This document shows positions 1 through 6,431 of a stretch of DNA of 11,135 nt, piece after piece. Position numbers and translations under genes: made by a program. The stretch spans positions 1 through 11,135 of the forward strand of contig CALVPW010000061.1 of the NCBI GenBank assembly GCA_944354085.1, in the 5' to 3' direction. Position 1 is the first letter of the stretch, and each line of letters opens with the position of its first letter. Source of the DNA: an uncultured Clostridia bacterium (GTDB taxonomy: Bacteria; Bacillota; Clostridia; Christensenellales; Borkfalkiaceae). A model generated the notes under the pieces. The model saw only the letters and a list, made by a program, of their open reading frames with translations. It had not been told where the DNA came from and did no database searches.

Positions 1-80
1 GGCAGTACTTTTTGGGTTCTCGCTTTTTGTATGCGCTTTGGGGACCGAACCCTACGTTTTTGAGTAAAAAACGTCGAGGA

Positions 81-164
81 TCGGATTCTCACCATCTCTT
101 TTCCTCTCCAAAATAAAAAAGGGCACAAAGCCCTTTTTTATTTTGGCGGAAGGTGAGGGATTCG
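81..164. repeat. Copy 1 of palindromic tRNA-Ser 3'-end repeat
   Basis: This is the first copy of a unit found again at 281-369. Its core is a perfect 17-bp inverted repeat (108-124 with 130-146) around the 5-nt loop ACAAA. To the right, positions 144-164 match the 3' end of the tRNA-Ser gene (acceptor strand, CCA complement and part of the T-arm) and then stop matching at 165. To the left, 81-93 is a degenerate inverted counterpart (TCGGATTCTCACC against TCGAATCCCTCACC in copy 2). There is no complete tRNA here, so this is a remnant or a repeat element. Its origin is not determined. Confidence 0.75.
108..146. terminator. Bidirectional intrinsic terminator-like hairpin (orphan copy)
   Basis: The hairpin has arms CCAAAATAAAAAAGGGC (108-124) and GCCCTTTTTTATTTTGG (130-146), perfectly complementary with the 5-nt loop ACAAA. 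The GGGC/GCCC core is flanked by A-tracts and T-tracts, so it could terminate transcription from either side. No gene ends directly at it within the window. It appears to be a duplicate of the terminator behind tRNA-Ser. Confidence 0.65.
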
Positions 165-186
165 CGCCTTTGGCGGCGCGCCCCGG

Positions 187-270
187 CGCACAGCCCACAG
201 GGCTGGTGCGGTTTGCGTCCGCGGTCGTTCTTACGCGAGCGTATCACGCAAACCGTTTGCTCGCGCAAAC
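187..270. other. Hairpin-rich non-coding segment between the two repeats
   Basis: The stretch 165-280 has no credible gene but contains several nested inverted repeats. CGCAC at 187-191 pairs with GTGCG at 206-210, enclosing AGCCC/GGGCT (192-196 with 200-204) and one bulged base. GGTTTGCG at 210-217 pairs with CGCAAACC at 247-254, enclosing TACGC-GA-GCGTA at 232-243. GTTTGC-TCGC-GCAAAC lies at 255-270. So many stems in about 85 bp suggest a structured element such as a REP-like unit, a decayed RNA gene or a recombination site. I cannot assign one. Confidence 0.45.
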
Positions 271-280
271 GCCTCCACCC

Positions 281-369
281 TCGAATCCCTCACCACCTCT
301 TTTTTTCACACCAAAATAAAAAAAGGGCACAAAGCCCTTTTTTATTTTGGCGGAAGGTGAGGGATTCGA
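281..369. repeat. Copy 2 of palindromic repeat, overlapping the tRNA-Ser 3' end
   Basis: This copy has perfect 14-bp outer arms, TCGAATCCCTCACC (281-294) and its complement (356-369). Its inner terminator palindrome is at 311-350. The right arm is the T-arm and acceptor end of the functional tRNA-Ser; the left arm is an inverted copy of the same sequence. Compared with copy 1 the core differs by one A in the A-tract, and the left flank is recognisably related (the run from TCACC through a CTCTTTT tract). The two copies are direct repeats about 203 bp apart. Confidence 0.75.
311..350. terminator. Intrinsic terminator of tRNA-Ser
   Basis: Read on the minus strand, GGGC-TTTGT-GCCC is preceded by an A-tract and followed by seven T residues directly behind the tRNA. 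The stem extends to the bases CCAAAAT/ATTTTGG. The tRNA-encoded CCA (348-350 on the plus strand as TGG) therefore forms the foot of the terminator stem. The symmetry means it can also stop transcription arriving from the left. Confidence 0.85.
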
Positions 370-435
370 ACCCCCGGATGCTTGCACATCAACGGTTTTC
401 AAGACCGCCGCATTCGACCGCTCTGCCAACCTTCC
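348..435 (-). tRNA. tRNA-Ser (anticodon UGA)
   Basis: On the minus strand the gene starts GGAAGGT at 435 and ends ACCTTCC-G-CCA at 348, giving a 7-bp acceptor stem, a discriminator G and an encoded CCA. The anticodon loop sequence CTTGAAA contains TGA, reading UCA-type serine codons. The D-arm carries GCAGAGCGGTCGAATGC. A long variable arm, as in class II tRNAs, precedes the T-arm GGGGG-TTCGAAT-CCCTC. The length is 88 nt including CCA. It lies 25 nt downstream of the aldo-keto reductase stop codon on the same strand and may be partly transcribed with it. The terminator at 311-350 ends the transcript. Confidence 0.96.
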
Positions 436-438
436 GTA

Positions 439-456
439 TTGCCGCCAAAGCGGCAA
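439..456 (-). other. Short hairpin between the reductase gene and tRNA-Ser
   Basis: TTGCCGC (439-445) and GCGGCAA (450-456) form a 7-bp stem with the 4-nt loop CAAA, between the reductase stop codon (461) and the tRNA 5' end (435). There is no T-tract after it on the minus strand, so it is not a convincing terminator. It may be a processing or stability structure if the reductase and the tRNA are cotranscribed. Confidence 0.4.
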
Positions 457-460
457 GCGG

Positions 461-1492
461 TCATCCTTTGCAGATCGCGTCGATCGCCGCAAGCTCTTCG
501 GCGGTGAACGAAGGATCGACTTTGATGTTCTCTTTGATCTGTTCGGAGGAGGAAGCGCCGATGATCACGCTCGCGACGGCTTTGTCCTTGAGCGCCCACG
601 AGAGGGCGAGCTCGGGCAGCGTCTGCCCGCGGGCAGCGGCGATCTCGCGCAGTTTCGAAAGTTTCTGCAAGAGCTCGGGCGTCAGGCGCTCTTCTTTGAG
701 CGAGCCGCTCTTGCGCATGCGGCTGTCGTCGGGGATGCCGTGCGTATAGCGCTCCGTCAAAAGCCCCTGTGCGAGCGGGGAGTAGACGATGAGGCTGAAG
801 CCTTCCTCTTCGGCATACGCTTTGAGTCCGTTCTCTTCGACCGTCCTGTCGAGCATGTTATAGCACACTTGGTTGAGGATAAAGGGCGTTTTGAGGGCGC
901 GGAAGACCTTGACTGCCGCCTCCGTCTGCACGCGGTTGTAGTTGGAGATGCCGATGTACAGCGCCTTGCCTTGTTCGACGAAGCGGTTGAGCGTATAGCA
1001 CGTCTCTTCGATGGGGGTATCGGGATCGGGACGGTGGTGATAGAAGATATCCACGTAATCGAGCCCGAGGCGTTTGAGGCTGGCGTCCAGCGACGCGGTG
1101 AGATATTTTGCGTTCCCGCCCGTGCCGTAGGGGCCGCGCCACATGGGGAAGCCCGCTTTGGTGGCGATGACCATCTCGTTGCGGTAGGAGGCGAAGTTTT
1201 CCTTTAAGATCTTGCCAAAGTTCTCTTCGGCGCTGCCGCCGCGCGGACCGTAGTTGTTGGCAAGGTCGAACATGGTGATCCCGTTGTCGAAGGCGGTAAA
1301 GATCATGTCGCGCATGACTTCGAAGTTGTCGAAGCTGCCAAAGTTATGCCAAAGTCCCATTCCGAGTTCGGGAAGTTTGAGCCCGCTTCCGCCCGCGCGG
1401 CGGTACTTGACCGCCTCTTTTTTGTAGCGCATGGGATCGGGCTGACGCATCTTGTTCTCGATGAGCCGTTTGAACGTCGTTTCATCCATCAT
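461..1492 (-). CDS. Aldo-keto reductase, YghZ/L-glyceraldehyde-3-phosphate reductase type
   Basis: This is a 343-aa cytoplasmic NADPH-dependent aldehyde/ketone reductase with an AKR TIM barrel. The catalytic tetrad is visible: Asp76 and Tyr81 in FDLANNYGP, Lys112 in ATKAG, and His152/153 in YHHRP. The stretches FPMWRGPYGTGG (115-126), SLDASLKRLGLDYVDIF (134-150), YSPLAQGLLTERY (237-249) and GIPDDSRM (252-259) closely resemble E. coli YghZ (Gpr), which is about 346 aa long. YghZ reduces L-glyceraldehyde 3-phosphate and detoxifies aldehydes such as methylglyoxal, but the true substrate here is not shown. I chose the ATG at 1492 (or the adjacent 1489). It has an AGAGGG site nine bases upstream and gives the family length; a longer reading from 1591 would run through the promoter. 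The gene is divergent from the ferritin-like gene. Confidence 0.93.
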   Translation of the reverse strand: MMDETTFKRLIENKMRQPDPMRYKKEAVKYRRAGGSGLKLPELGMGLWHNFGSFDNFEVMRDMIFTAFDNGITMFDLANNYGPRGGSAEENFGKILKENFASYRNEMVIATKAGFPMWRGPYGTGGNAKYLTASLDASLKRLGLDYVDIFYHHRPDPDTPIEETCYTLNRFVEQGKALYIGISNYNRVQTEAAVKVFRALKTPFILNQVCYNMLDRTVEENGLKAYAEEEGFSLIVYSPLAQGLLTERYTHGIPDDSRMRKSGSLKEERLTPELLQKLSKLREIAAARGQTLPELALSWALKDKAVASVIIGASSSEQIKENIKVDPSFTAEELAAIDAICKG

Positions 1493-1527
1493 GGCAAAAA
1501 ACCCTCTTCGTTTTTCGATTGCACAAG

Positions 1528-1556
1528 ATTGTATCATACCCGTTCCGAAAAAGCAA
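1528..1556 (-). promoter_or_regulatory. Promoter of the aldo-keto reductase gene
   Basis: On the minus strand TTGCTT (1556-1551), a 17-bp spacer and TACAAT (1533-1528), with an extended -10 TGA directly before it. The predicted start is near 1521, giving a leader of about 29 nt before the ATG at 1492. On the opposite strand the same bases read TATCAT (1532-1537), a possible weak -10 for the divergent ferritin-like gene, but with no good -35. Confidence 0.75.
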
Positions 1557-1621
1557 GCGTTTGCAGGCACCGCGATCGCTTCTTCCTTCATAGAATGGAA
1601 AGAAAAAAGAAGGGGGCAAGG

Positions 1622-2119
1622 ATGGGGGAGTCAAAAGCAGCTTTGATGCGTTTGCTCTCGCCCGCATATGCGGGACGGGAGGGGGAACTCACCGCCGTGC
1701 TGCAATACGTGTATCAGGCGATATTGCTGGACGGATGCGGCAAAGGAGAGGAGGCGAAGCGCGTGCTGCGCATCGCCGTGGAGGAGATGCGGCACTTAGA
1801 GCGCATCGGCAAGATCTTGGTATCGCTGGGCGTGCCGCCCGTGTTCACCGCCTGCCCGCCCTATCCCGTGGCGTATTGGTCGGCGGCGTGCGTCAATTAC
1901 GCCAAGCCCGTCCGCGAGATGCTCGAGGCGGATATCTGCGCCGAACGCAGGGCGATCGCAGGATACGACCGTATCCTTGCCGCCGTCAAGGACGCGCGCA
2001 TCCGTGCGGAGATCGGGGAGATCCGTTCGGATGAGGTGCGCCATCTTGCGGCGTTCGAGGAGATGCTTTCGGCGCTTGACGCAGGCTCTCCGCAAGCGAA
2101 GCGGGATCCTCGGGCATGA
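1622..2119 (+). CDS. Ferritin-like (bacterioferritin/rubrerythrin-type) diiron protein
   Basis: This 165-aa protein is predicted to be a four-helix ferritin-like bundle. Candidate diiron ligands occur in the expected order: Glu22 (REGELTAV, helix A), Glu55-x-x-His58 (EEMRHLE, helix B), Glu108 (ICAERRAI, helix C) and Glu138-x-x-His141 (DEVRHL, helix D). This is the E..ExxH..E..ExxH pattern of diiron ferritin-like proteins. There is no rubredoxin-type C-terminal Cys4 domain, so it is not a classical rubrerythrin. A role in iron storage or peroxide handling is inferred. The start at 1622 is preceded by GAAGGGGG; an in-frame ATG at 1595 has no ribosome site. The last 134 bp overlap the converging DUF4130 gene, and the tail after about residue 150 looks unconserved. 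Confidence 0.85.
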   Translation: MGESKAALMRLLSPAYAGREGELTAVLQYVYQAILLDGCGKGEEAKRVLRIAVEEMRHLERIGKILVSLGVPPVFTACPPYPVAYWSAACVNYAKPVREMLEADICAERRAIAGYDRILAAVKDARIRAEIGEIRSDEVRHLAAFEEMLSALDAGSPQAKRDPRA

Positions 2120-2819
2120 ATTTCCAATAGCGCACGGGCATGTAGCCTTTCATCTGTTTGAGGCGTGCACGCGAGGGGATGTTGACGCTCGCGTAGTAAC
2201 GCTTCCAGAGCGCCTGCCAGCCCGCCTCGTCGGCGGAGAGGGCGATCTCCGCCTGCGCGAGCGGGGCGGTGAAGGCGTGCTTGCCGTCCCAGACCGCCGC
2301 TTTGGCGCGGCGCACGTCGTGTAAGACGAAGGGGATGTGCGGCATGCGCCTTGCAAAATGCGGCACGAGCAGGTCGCAGATATCGTGATCGGGGGCGATG
2401 GGGGCGTAGAGCGCGCCGCTTGCGCTCTCCATGAACCGCACGAACCCCTTAAAGCGGTGCAGTTCGGTGGTGACGCGGCGGATGCATTCCGCCGCGTCGG
2501 TCACGGCGTCTTCCGCGAGCATCCCGCGGACGGGGCATTGGCGCGCGGCGATGAGGCGGAAATAGGCAAAGGCGATCTGCCCGCGGTTATTTTCGCCGCT
2601 GCGCAGCAGGAGATCGAGCTCTTTCATGCAGGCGGGGTCGATGGTTTTCAGCCGCTCTTCCGCGCGGCGCGCCTTTTGCGCGTCCGCCCGCACGAAGCAG
2701 CTCTTCTGTCCCAGCATGAGCTGGCTGTTCCCCGCCGAGAGCACGGCGTCCTCGTCGCGGTAGGCGTATACAAACGCGGTGAGGAAGGCTTGTTTGCTTC
2801 CGTCGAAAAACCAGATCAT
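1986..2819 (-). CDS. DUF4130/TIGR03915-type probable DNA metabolism protein
   Basis: This 277-aa protein starts with MIWFFDGSKQAFLTAF, typical of the small partner of the TIGR03916 radical SAM protein. Core signatures are HRFKGFVRF (121-129), APDHDI (142-147), WKRYYASVNI (205-214) and MPVRYWKFMPE (227-237), the last normally lying near the C terminus. In other genomes this domain occurs alone or fused to a uracil-DNA glycosylase, always linked to the radical SAM partner. A role in DNA repair or modification is inferred from that linkage; no activity is established. The ATG (2819-2817) overlaps the partner's TGA (2818-2816), so the two are translationally coupled. The final 40 residues (238-277) are rich in Pro, Arg and Ser and lie antisense to the ferritin-like gene. 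They may reflect a lost stop codon. Confidence 0.88.
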   Translation of the reverse strand: MIWFFDGSKQAFLTAFVYAYRDEDAVLSAGNSQLMLGQKSCFVRADAQKARRAEERLKTIDPACMKELDLLLRSGENNRGQIAFAYFRLIAARQCPVRGMLAEDAVTDAAECIRRVTTELHRFKGFVRFMESASGALYAPIAPDHDICDLLVPHFARRMPHIPFVLHDVRRAKAAVWDGKHAFTAPLAQAEIALSADEAGWQALWKRYYASVNIPSRARLKQMKGYMPVRYWKFMPEDPASLAESLRQAPKASPRTPQDGAPHPNGSPRSPHGCARP

Positions 2820-4060
2820 AATTCCCCCGTGAGCGCGGAACGGGCGGCGCCGTCGAACAGCGAGAGCTGCGTGGCGTTTGCGTGCGCCTCGCCTGCGACG
2901 AGCAGCCCGCGGACGGCGAGTTCATTGCCCGCGCCGTAAAATTTTCCGCTTGCCGTGATAAAATGCCGCGCGCGTTTCAAAACGACGCGCATCTTTTTCA
3001 AATGTTCGAAGGTGAGCGAAGTATACCGCCGCGCGGCAAGGATCTTCTGTGCGCTGCGCGCGCCGATGCCCGGCACGCGCAGGAGCGCTTCGAGCGGGGC
3101 GCGGTTGACTTCGACGGGAAAGAGGTGCATGTTCCGAAGCGCCCACGCGCACTTTGGGTCGAGGTCGGACGGAAGGTCGCCTTCGGGCGGGACGAGCTCT
3201 TCGGCGTCAAATCCGTAAAAGCGCAGCAGCCAGTCCGCCTGATACAGCCTGTGTTCGCGGAGAGCGGGGCTGCCGAGGTCGGGCAGGGCGCTGTCGTGCA
3301 GTACGGGCACGTAGGAAGAATAGTACACCCGTTTAAGCCCCGCCGCGCGGTACAGTCCCTGCGCAAGGCGCAGGATCTGCCCGTCGCATTCGGGCGAAGC
3401 GCCCACGATGAGCTGCGTCGTCTGCCCCGCAGGCAAAAAGTATCCCTTGCGCTTTTCGGCGCGGAAGAGCGCGCGCTCCCGCTGCAGCTGCTTCATGGGG
3501 AGCAGGAGGCTCTGCTTGCTCTTTTGCGGCGCGAGCAGCTTTAAGCTGCGTTCGGAAGGGAGTTCCACGTTATAGCTCATGCGGTCGGCGTATCGCGCCG
3601 CCTCCGTCACGAGCCCTTCGTCCGCCTTCGGGATGCCCTTTACGTGGATGTATCCCTGAAAGCCGTATCGGGTACGCAGCAGTTTTACGGTGCGGACGAG
3701 CGCCTCCATCGTATGGTTCGGCGAGATATGCACCGCCGAGGAGAGAAAGAGCCCTTCGATGTAATTGCGCTTGTAAAAGTCGATCGTAAGTTCGCAGATC
3801 TCTTCGGGCGAGGCGGTGGCGCGGGGCACGTCGCAGCTCGCGCGGCTCATGCAGTATTTGCAGTCGAACACGCAGTCGTTGCTCATCAGGATCTTGAGCA
3901 GGGAGACGCACCGCCCGTCGGGCGTAAAGGAATGGCAGCACCCGTCTGGCATGCCGTCGCCCAGCCCGCCCGTGTTTTTGCGGCCGCTGCCCGAGGAGGA
4001 GCACGAAACGTCGTATTTGGCGCTCTCCGTTAAAATACGCAGTTTTTCTTCGGATATCAT
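2816..4060 (-). CDS. Radical SAM DNA repair/modification protein (TIGR03916-like) with helix-hairpin-helix domain
   Basis: This 414-aa protein has the radical SAM cluster motif Cys63-x3-Cys67-x2-Cys70 (CVFDCKYC), which binds a 4Fe-4S cluster for S-adenosylmethionine cleavage. The N terminus EKLRILTESAKYDVSCSSSG is characteristic of the family. A helix-hairpin-helix DNA-binding motif lies at about 325-345 (VPGIGARSAQKILAARRY). The family is described as a putative DNA modification or repair radical SAM protein that always occurs with DUF4130 or a glycosylase fusion. Here the partner is directly downstream with an ATGA overlap. The ATG at 4060 gives the family N terminus. The earlier in-frame ATG at 4120 lies upstream of the promoter. 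No Shine-Dalgarno precedes 4060, and the predicted transcript starts at that base. The LexA-type box suggests DNA-damage induction. The substrate lesion is unknown. Confidence 0.92.
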   Translation of the reverse strand: MISEEKLRILTESAKYDVSCSSSGSGRKNTGGLGDGMPDGCCHSFTPDGRCVSLLKILMSNDCVFDCKYCMSRASCDVPRATASPEEICELTIDFYKRNYIEGLFLSSAVHISPNHTMEALVRTVKLLRTRYGFQGYIHVKGIPKADEGLVTEAARYADRMSYNVELPSERSLKLLAPQKSKQSLLLPMKQLQRERALFRAEKRKGYFLPAGQTTQLIVGASPECDGQILRLAQGLYRAAGLKRVYYSSYVPVLHDSALPDLGSPALREHRLYQADWLLRFYGFDAEELVPPEGDLPSDLDPKCAWALRNMHLFPVEVNRAPLEALLRVPGIGARSAQKILAARRYTSLTFEHLKKMRVVLKRARHFITASGKFYGAGNELAVRGLLVAGEAHANATQLSLFDGAARSALTGEL

Positions 4061-4066
4061 ATCCGT

Positions 4067-4095
4067 ATTATAATATAAAGGAAGCAGAAAGTCAA
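4067..4095 (-). promoter_or_regulatory. Promoter of the radical SAM/DUF4130 operon
   Basis: On the minus strand TTGACT (4095-4090), a 17-bp spacer and TATAAT (4072-4067). Only six bases (ACGGAT) separate the -10 from the ATG at 4060, so the expected +1 coincides with the A of the start codon and the mRNA would be leaderless. The LexA-like box overlaps the -35. Confidence 0.85.
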
Positions 4096-4106
4096 ACATT
4101 TGTTCG
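4093..4106 (-). promoter_or_regulatory. LexA (SOS/Cheo) box over the repair operon promoter
   Basis: The minus strand reads CGAACAAATGTTTG. It fits the Bacillus-type LexA consensus CGAAC-RNRY-GTTYG at every defined position. It overlaps the -35 hexamer of the radical SAM operon, the position expected for repression. LexA itself is not encoded in the window, so regulation is inferred from the site and from the repair-type genes it controls. Confidence 0.8.
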
Positions 4107-4117
4107 AAAATTTCACA

Positions 4118-4132
4118 CAAGAATTTTTCTTG
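4118..4132. promoter_or_regulatory. Inverted repeat at the -35 of the response regulator promoter
   Basis: CAAGAA-TTT-TTCTTG is a perfect 6-bp inverted repeat with a 3-bp centre. It ends inside the -35 hexamer (4130-4135) of the upstream response regulator promoter. It could be an operator, but it is AT-rich and short, so chance is possible. Confidence 0.35.
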
Positions 4133-4158
4133 CCACGGATGGGAAAATTTGGTATAAT
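4130..4158 (+). promoter_or_regulatory. Upstream promoter P1 of the two-component operon
   Basis: TTGCCA (4130-4135), a 17-bp spacer and TATAAT (4153-4158), with an extended -10 TGG just before it. The predicted start is near 4165, which leaves an untranslated leader of about 118 nt before the ATG at 4283. That leader contains the tandem TTTCACAC repeat and a second possible promoter. Confidence 0.8.
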
Positions 4159-4205
4159 CAAAAAAATCGAGCGCGGTCGGGGAAAATATTGCCCGAAAAT
4201 AAAGA

Positions 4206-4244
4206 TTTCACACAATTTTCACACGGTGATAAATCAGATATAAA
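4206..4244 (+). promoter_or_regulatory. Candidate PhoB-type tandem box and promoter P2 of the two-component operon
   Basis: TTTCACAC occurs at 4206-4213 and again at 4217-4224, an exact 11-bp period, the spacing used by OmpR/PhoB-family regulators bound head to tail. The second 11-bp unit ends at 4227. Eleven bases later comes TATAAA (4239-4244). The matching -35 position (4216-4221, TTTTCA, 17-bp spacer) is poor, as expected of an activator-dependent promoter. A further TTTCACACAA lies at 4111-4120 near the divergent promoter. Autoregulation by the adjacent regulator is inferred. Confidence 0.5.
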
Positions 4245-4258
4245 GGAAAGCGTGTAAG

Positions 4259-4277
4259 ATACGGAGGCATACGGAGG
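4259..4277 (+). promoter_or_regulatory. Duplicated Shine-Dalgarno site before the response regulator
   Basis: ATACGGAGG occurs twice, at 4259-4267 and 4269-4277. The second copy has the usual 5-nt spacing to the ATG at 4283. The first would be 15 nt away and is not itself followed by a start codon. It may act as a standby ribosome site or be a simple local duplication. Confidence 0.6.
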
Positions 4278-4282
4278 TTTAT

Positions 4283-4951
4283 ATGAAGGTTCTGATCGTA
4301 GACGACGAGGAGATGATCCGCGCGGTGCTGCGCGAATACGTGGAATTCGAGGGCGGCGAAGCCGAGGAAGCGCAAGACGGGATGGAGGCGGTCAGGATGT
4401 GCCGCGAGAACGATTACGACGTCATCCTGATGGACGTGATGATGCCCCGTCTCGACGGGTTCTCCGCCGTCAAGGAGATCCGCAAATTCAAGGATACGCC
4501 CGTCATCATGCTTTCCGCCCGCGGCGAGGAGTACGACAAGCTGTTCGGGTTCGAGATCGGCTCCGACGACTACGTGACCAAGCCTTTTTCGCCCAAGGAG
4601 GTCATGGCGCGCATCCACGCCGTGATGAAGCGCGGCAGACCCGTCCGCGGCGCGGCGGCGCAGGTGTACGATTTCGAAGGGCTGCATATCGATATGGAGG
4701 GGCGGGTCGTCACCGTCAACGGCGAAAAAGCCGAGCTCACGCCCAAGGAGTACGAGCTCTTGTTCTACTTCGTGCAGCATGACGGCGTCGCGCTCACGCG
4801 CGAACGGCTTTTGAACAAGGTCTGGGGCTATGATTTTTACGGCGACGACCGCACGGTGGATACGCACGTGAAGATGCTGCGCGGGAATTTGAAAGAATAC
4901 CGCAAATTCATCGTCCCCCTTCGGGGGCTGGGGTATAAGTTCGAAGCATAA
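4283..4951 (+). CDS. OmpR/PhoB-family response regulator
   Basis: This 222-aa cytoplasmic transcription factor has a receiver domain (about 1-118) with acidic residues Asp7/Asp8, phospho-acceptor Asp51 (VILMDVMMP), Ser78 (IMLSA) and Lys100 (VTKPF). A winged-helix DNA-binding domain follows (about 128-222), with LTPKEYELLFYF, a VWGYDFYGDDRTVDTHVKMLR recognition region and the terminal GLGYKFEA. Length and order are standard for the family. The histidine kinase follows after 22 bp and is its presumed partner. GGAGG lies 5 nt before the ATG. Family members bind 11-bp-spaced direct repeats, and such a repeat lies in its own leader at 4206-4227. The signal and regulon cannot be read from the sequence. 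Confidence 0.95.
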   Translation: MKVLIVDDEEMIRAVLREYVEFEGGEAEEAQDGMEAVRMCRENDYDVILMDVMMPRLDGFSAVKEIRKFKDTPVIMLSARGEEYDKLFGFEIGSDDYVTKPFSPKEVMARIHAVMKRGRPVRGAAAQVYDFEGLHIDMEGRVVTVNGEKAELTPKEYELLFYFVQHDGVALTRERLLNKVWGYDFYGDDRTVDTHVKMLRGNLKEYRKFIVPLRGLGYKFEA

Positions 4952-4973
4952 GTGCAGATAAGAGGCAGGGGAT

Positions 4974-6431
4974 ATGAGAGAAGGCGGAAAGGAACAACGC
5001 GTCAGGACAGGCAGGAGCCTGAACCTGATCTTATGGTTTGCCTTTTCCGCGTTCGCGCTCCTCGTGGTGGTGCTCGTCATGCTCGTGCAGAACGCCCTCG
5101 TCATGCGGCAGTACCGCGAGAACACGCTGGGGCTGCTCTCCGATGCGCGCGGACGCATGGAAACGGCGCTTTCCGATGTTCCGAACGCCTACGTTTTAGG
5201 GCGGCAGCTCACCGATATCGCCAACGATTACGGGCTGAGCGTGTATCTCTTTTTCGACAACGGCACGAGCGCGTTCGACTTTGACGACGCGACCTATTCC
5301 GAACTTGCCGCCATGCTGGGCGGGTATAAGGAGGAGGGGAAGCTCCCCGCCTATCTCATTTCGCAAGGGTACATCTCGTATGCGGAAGCGCTCTCGCTGC
5401 AGGGGCGGAGCGCCTTTTTGCTCCTGACCGTCGCAACGGGGCAGTACGGCGAACTCACCGCGGCGGTCACGTGGCTTTCCGTGATCACGGCGCTCGTCGG
5501 CGTCGTGCTCGCGTTCGTGGCGAGCGGGTTTGTGGCGGCGATCATCACAAGACCTGTGACCGAGGTCACGGCGCGCGCCAAGGAACTCGCCCGCGGCAAT
5601 TACGATCTGCATTTCAAACGCAATTACTTTTGCGCGGAACTCACGGAACTTTCGGATGCGCTCGAATATGCGCGGTCGGAGATCTCCAAGGCGGATACCA
5701 TGCAAAAGGAGCTCATCGCCAACGTCTCGCACGATTTCAAAACGCCGCTCACCATGATCAAGGCGTACGCGTCGATGATCCGCGAGATCTCGGGCGAGGA
5801 CAAGACGAAACGGGACGCCAACGCGCAGGTCATCATTGACGAGTGCGACCGTCTCACGCTGCTCGTCGGCGATCTTTTGGATCTGTCGCGGCTGCGCGCA
5901 GGCATGACGGCGGGCGAGAAGGCGGTGTTCAACCTTTCGGAAGAGGTGTACCGCGTCGCGGGGCGGTTCTCCTATCTGTGCGAGACGGAGGGGTATACCA
6001 TCGAAACGCAGATCGAGGACGAGCTGTATACGCGCGCCGACCGCGACCGCATCGACCAGGTGCTCTACAATCTCATCGGCAACGCCGTCAACTATACGGG
6101 CGAAGACAAGCGCGTGCGCGTCAAGCTGTACCGCAAGGGCAAAAACGCGCGGTTCGAGGTCATCGATACGGGGAAGGGCATCCCGCCCGAGGAAGTCGAT
6201 ACCATCTGGGACAGGTATTACCGCACCCGCAGATCGCATAAACGCCCCGTCAACGGTTCGGGATTGGGGCTTTCCATCGTCAAGAGCATTCTCATGCAGC
6301 ACGACTGTCCCTTCGGCGTCATTTCCGAAGTCGGCAAAGGCAGCTGCTTTTGGGCGGAGTTTGCGCTTCCCGCAGACGACGCGCCCGCAAATACCGCGCG
6401 GGAAACGCGCGCGGGGGAGGGAAGAAAATGA
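4974..6431 (+). CDS. Membrane sensor histidine kinase (HisKA/HATPase)
   Basis: This is a 485-aa inner-membrane kinase. It has transmembrane segments at about 16-43 and 165-191 that bracket an extracytoplasmic domain of about 120 residues without a recognised fold. A HAMP-like linker follows (about 192-245, beginning ITRPVTEVTARAKELARGNY). The dimerisation/phospho-acceptor domain has His253 in NVSHDFKTPLTMIKAYA. The ATPase domain shows the N box (LYNLIGNAVNYTG, 364-376), the G1 box DTGKGI (398-403) and the G2 box GSGLGLSIV (428-436). It should autophosphorylate His253 and pass the phosphate to Asp51 of the upstream regulator. The stop TGA overlaps the start of the next gene in ATGA, so the exported protein is translationally coupled to the kinase and may be part of the same signalling unit. 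Confidence 0.94.
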   Translation: MREGGKEQRVRTGRSLNLILWFAFSAFALLVVVLVMLVQNALVMRQYRENTLGLLSDARGRMETALSDVPNAYVLGRQLTDIANDYGLSVYLFFDNGTSAFDFDDATYSELAAMLGGYKEEGKLPAYLISQGYISYAEALSLQGRSAFLLLTVATGQYGELTAAVTWLSVITALVGVVLAFVASGFVAAIITRPVTEVTARAKELARGNYDLHFKRNYFCAELTELSDALEYARSEISKADTMQKELIANVSHDFKTPLTMIKAYASMIREISGEDKTKRDANAQVIIDECDRLTLLVGDLLDLSRLRAGMTAGEKAVFNLSEEVYRVAGRFSYLCETEGYTIETQIEDELYTRADRDRIDQVLYNLIGNAVNYTGEDKRVRVKLYRKGKNARFEVIDTGKGIPPEEVDTIWDRYYRTRRSHKRPVNGSGLGLSIVKSILMQHDCPFGVISEVGKGSCFWAEFALPADDAPANTARETRAGEGRK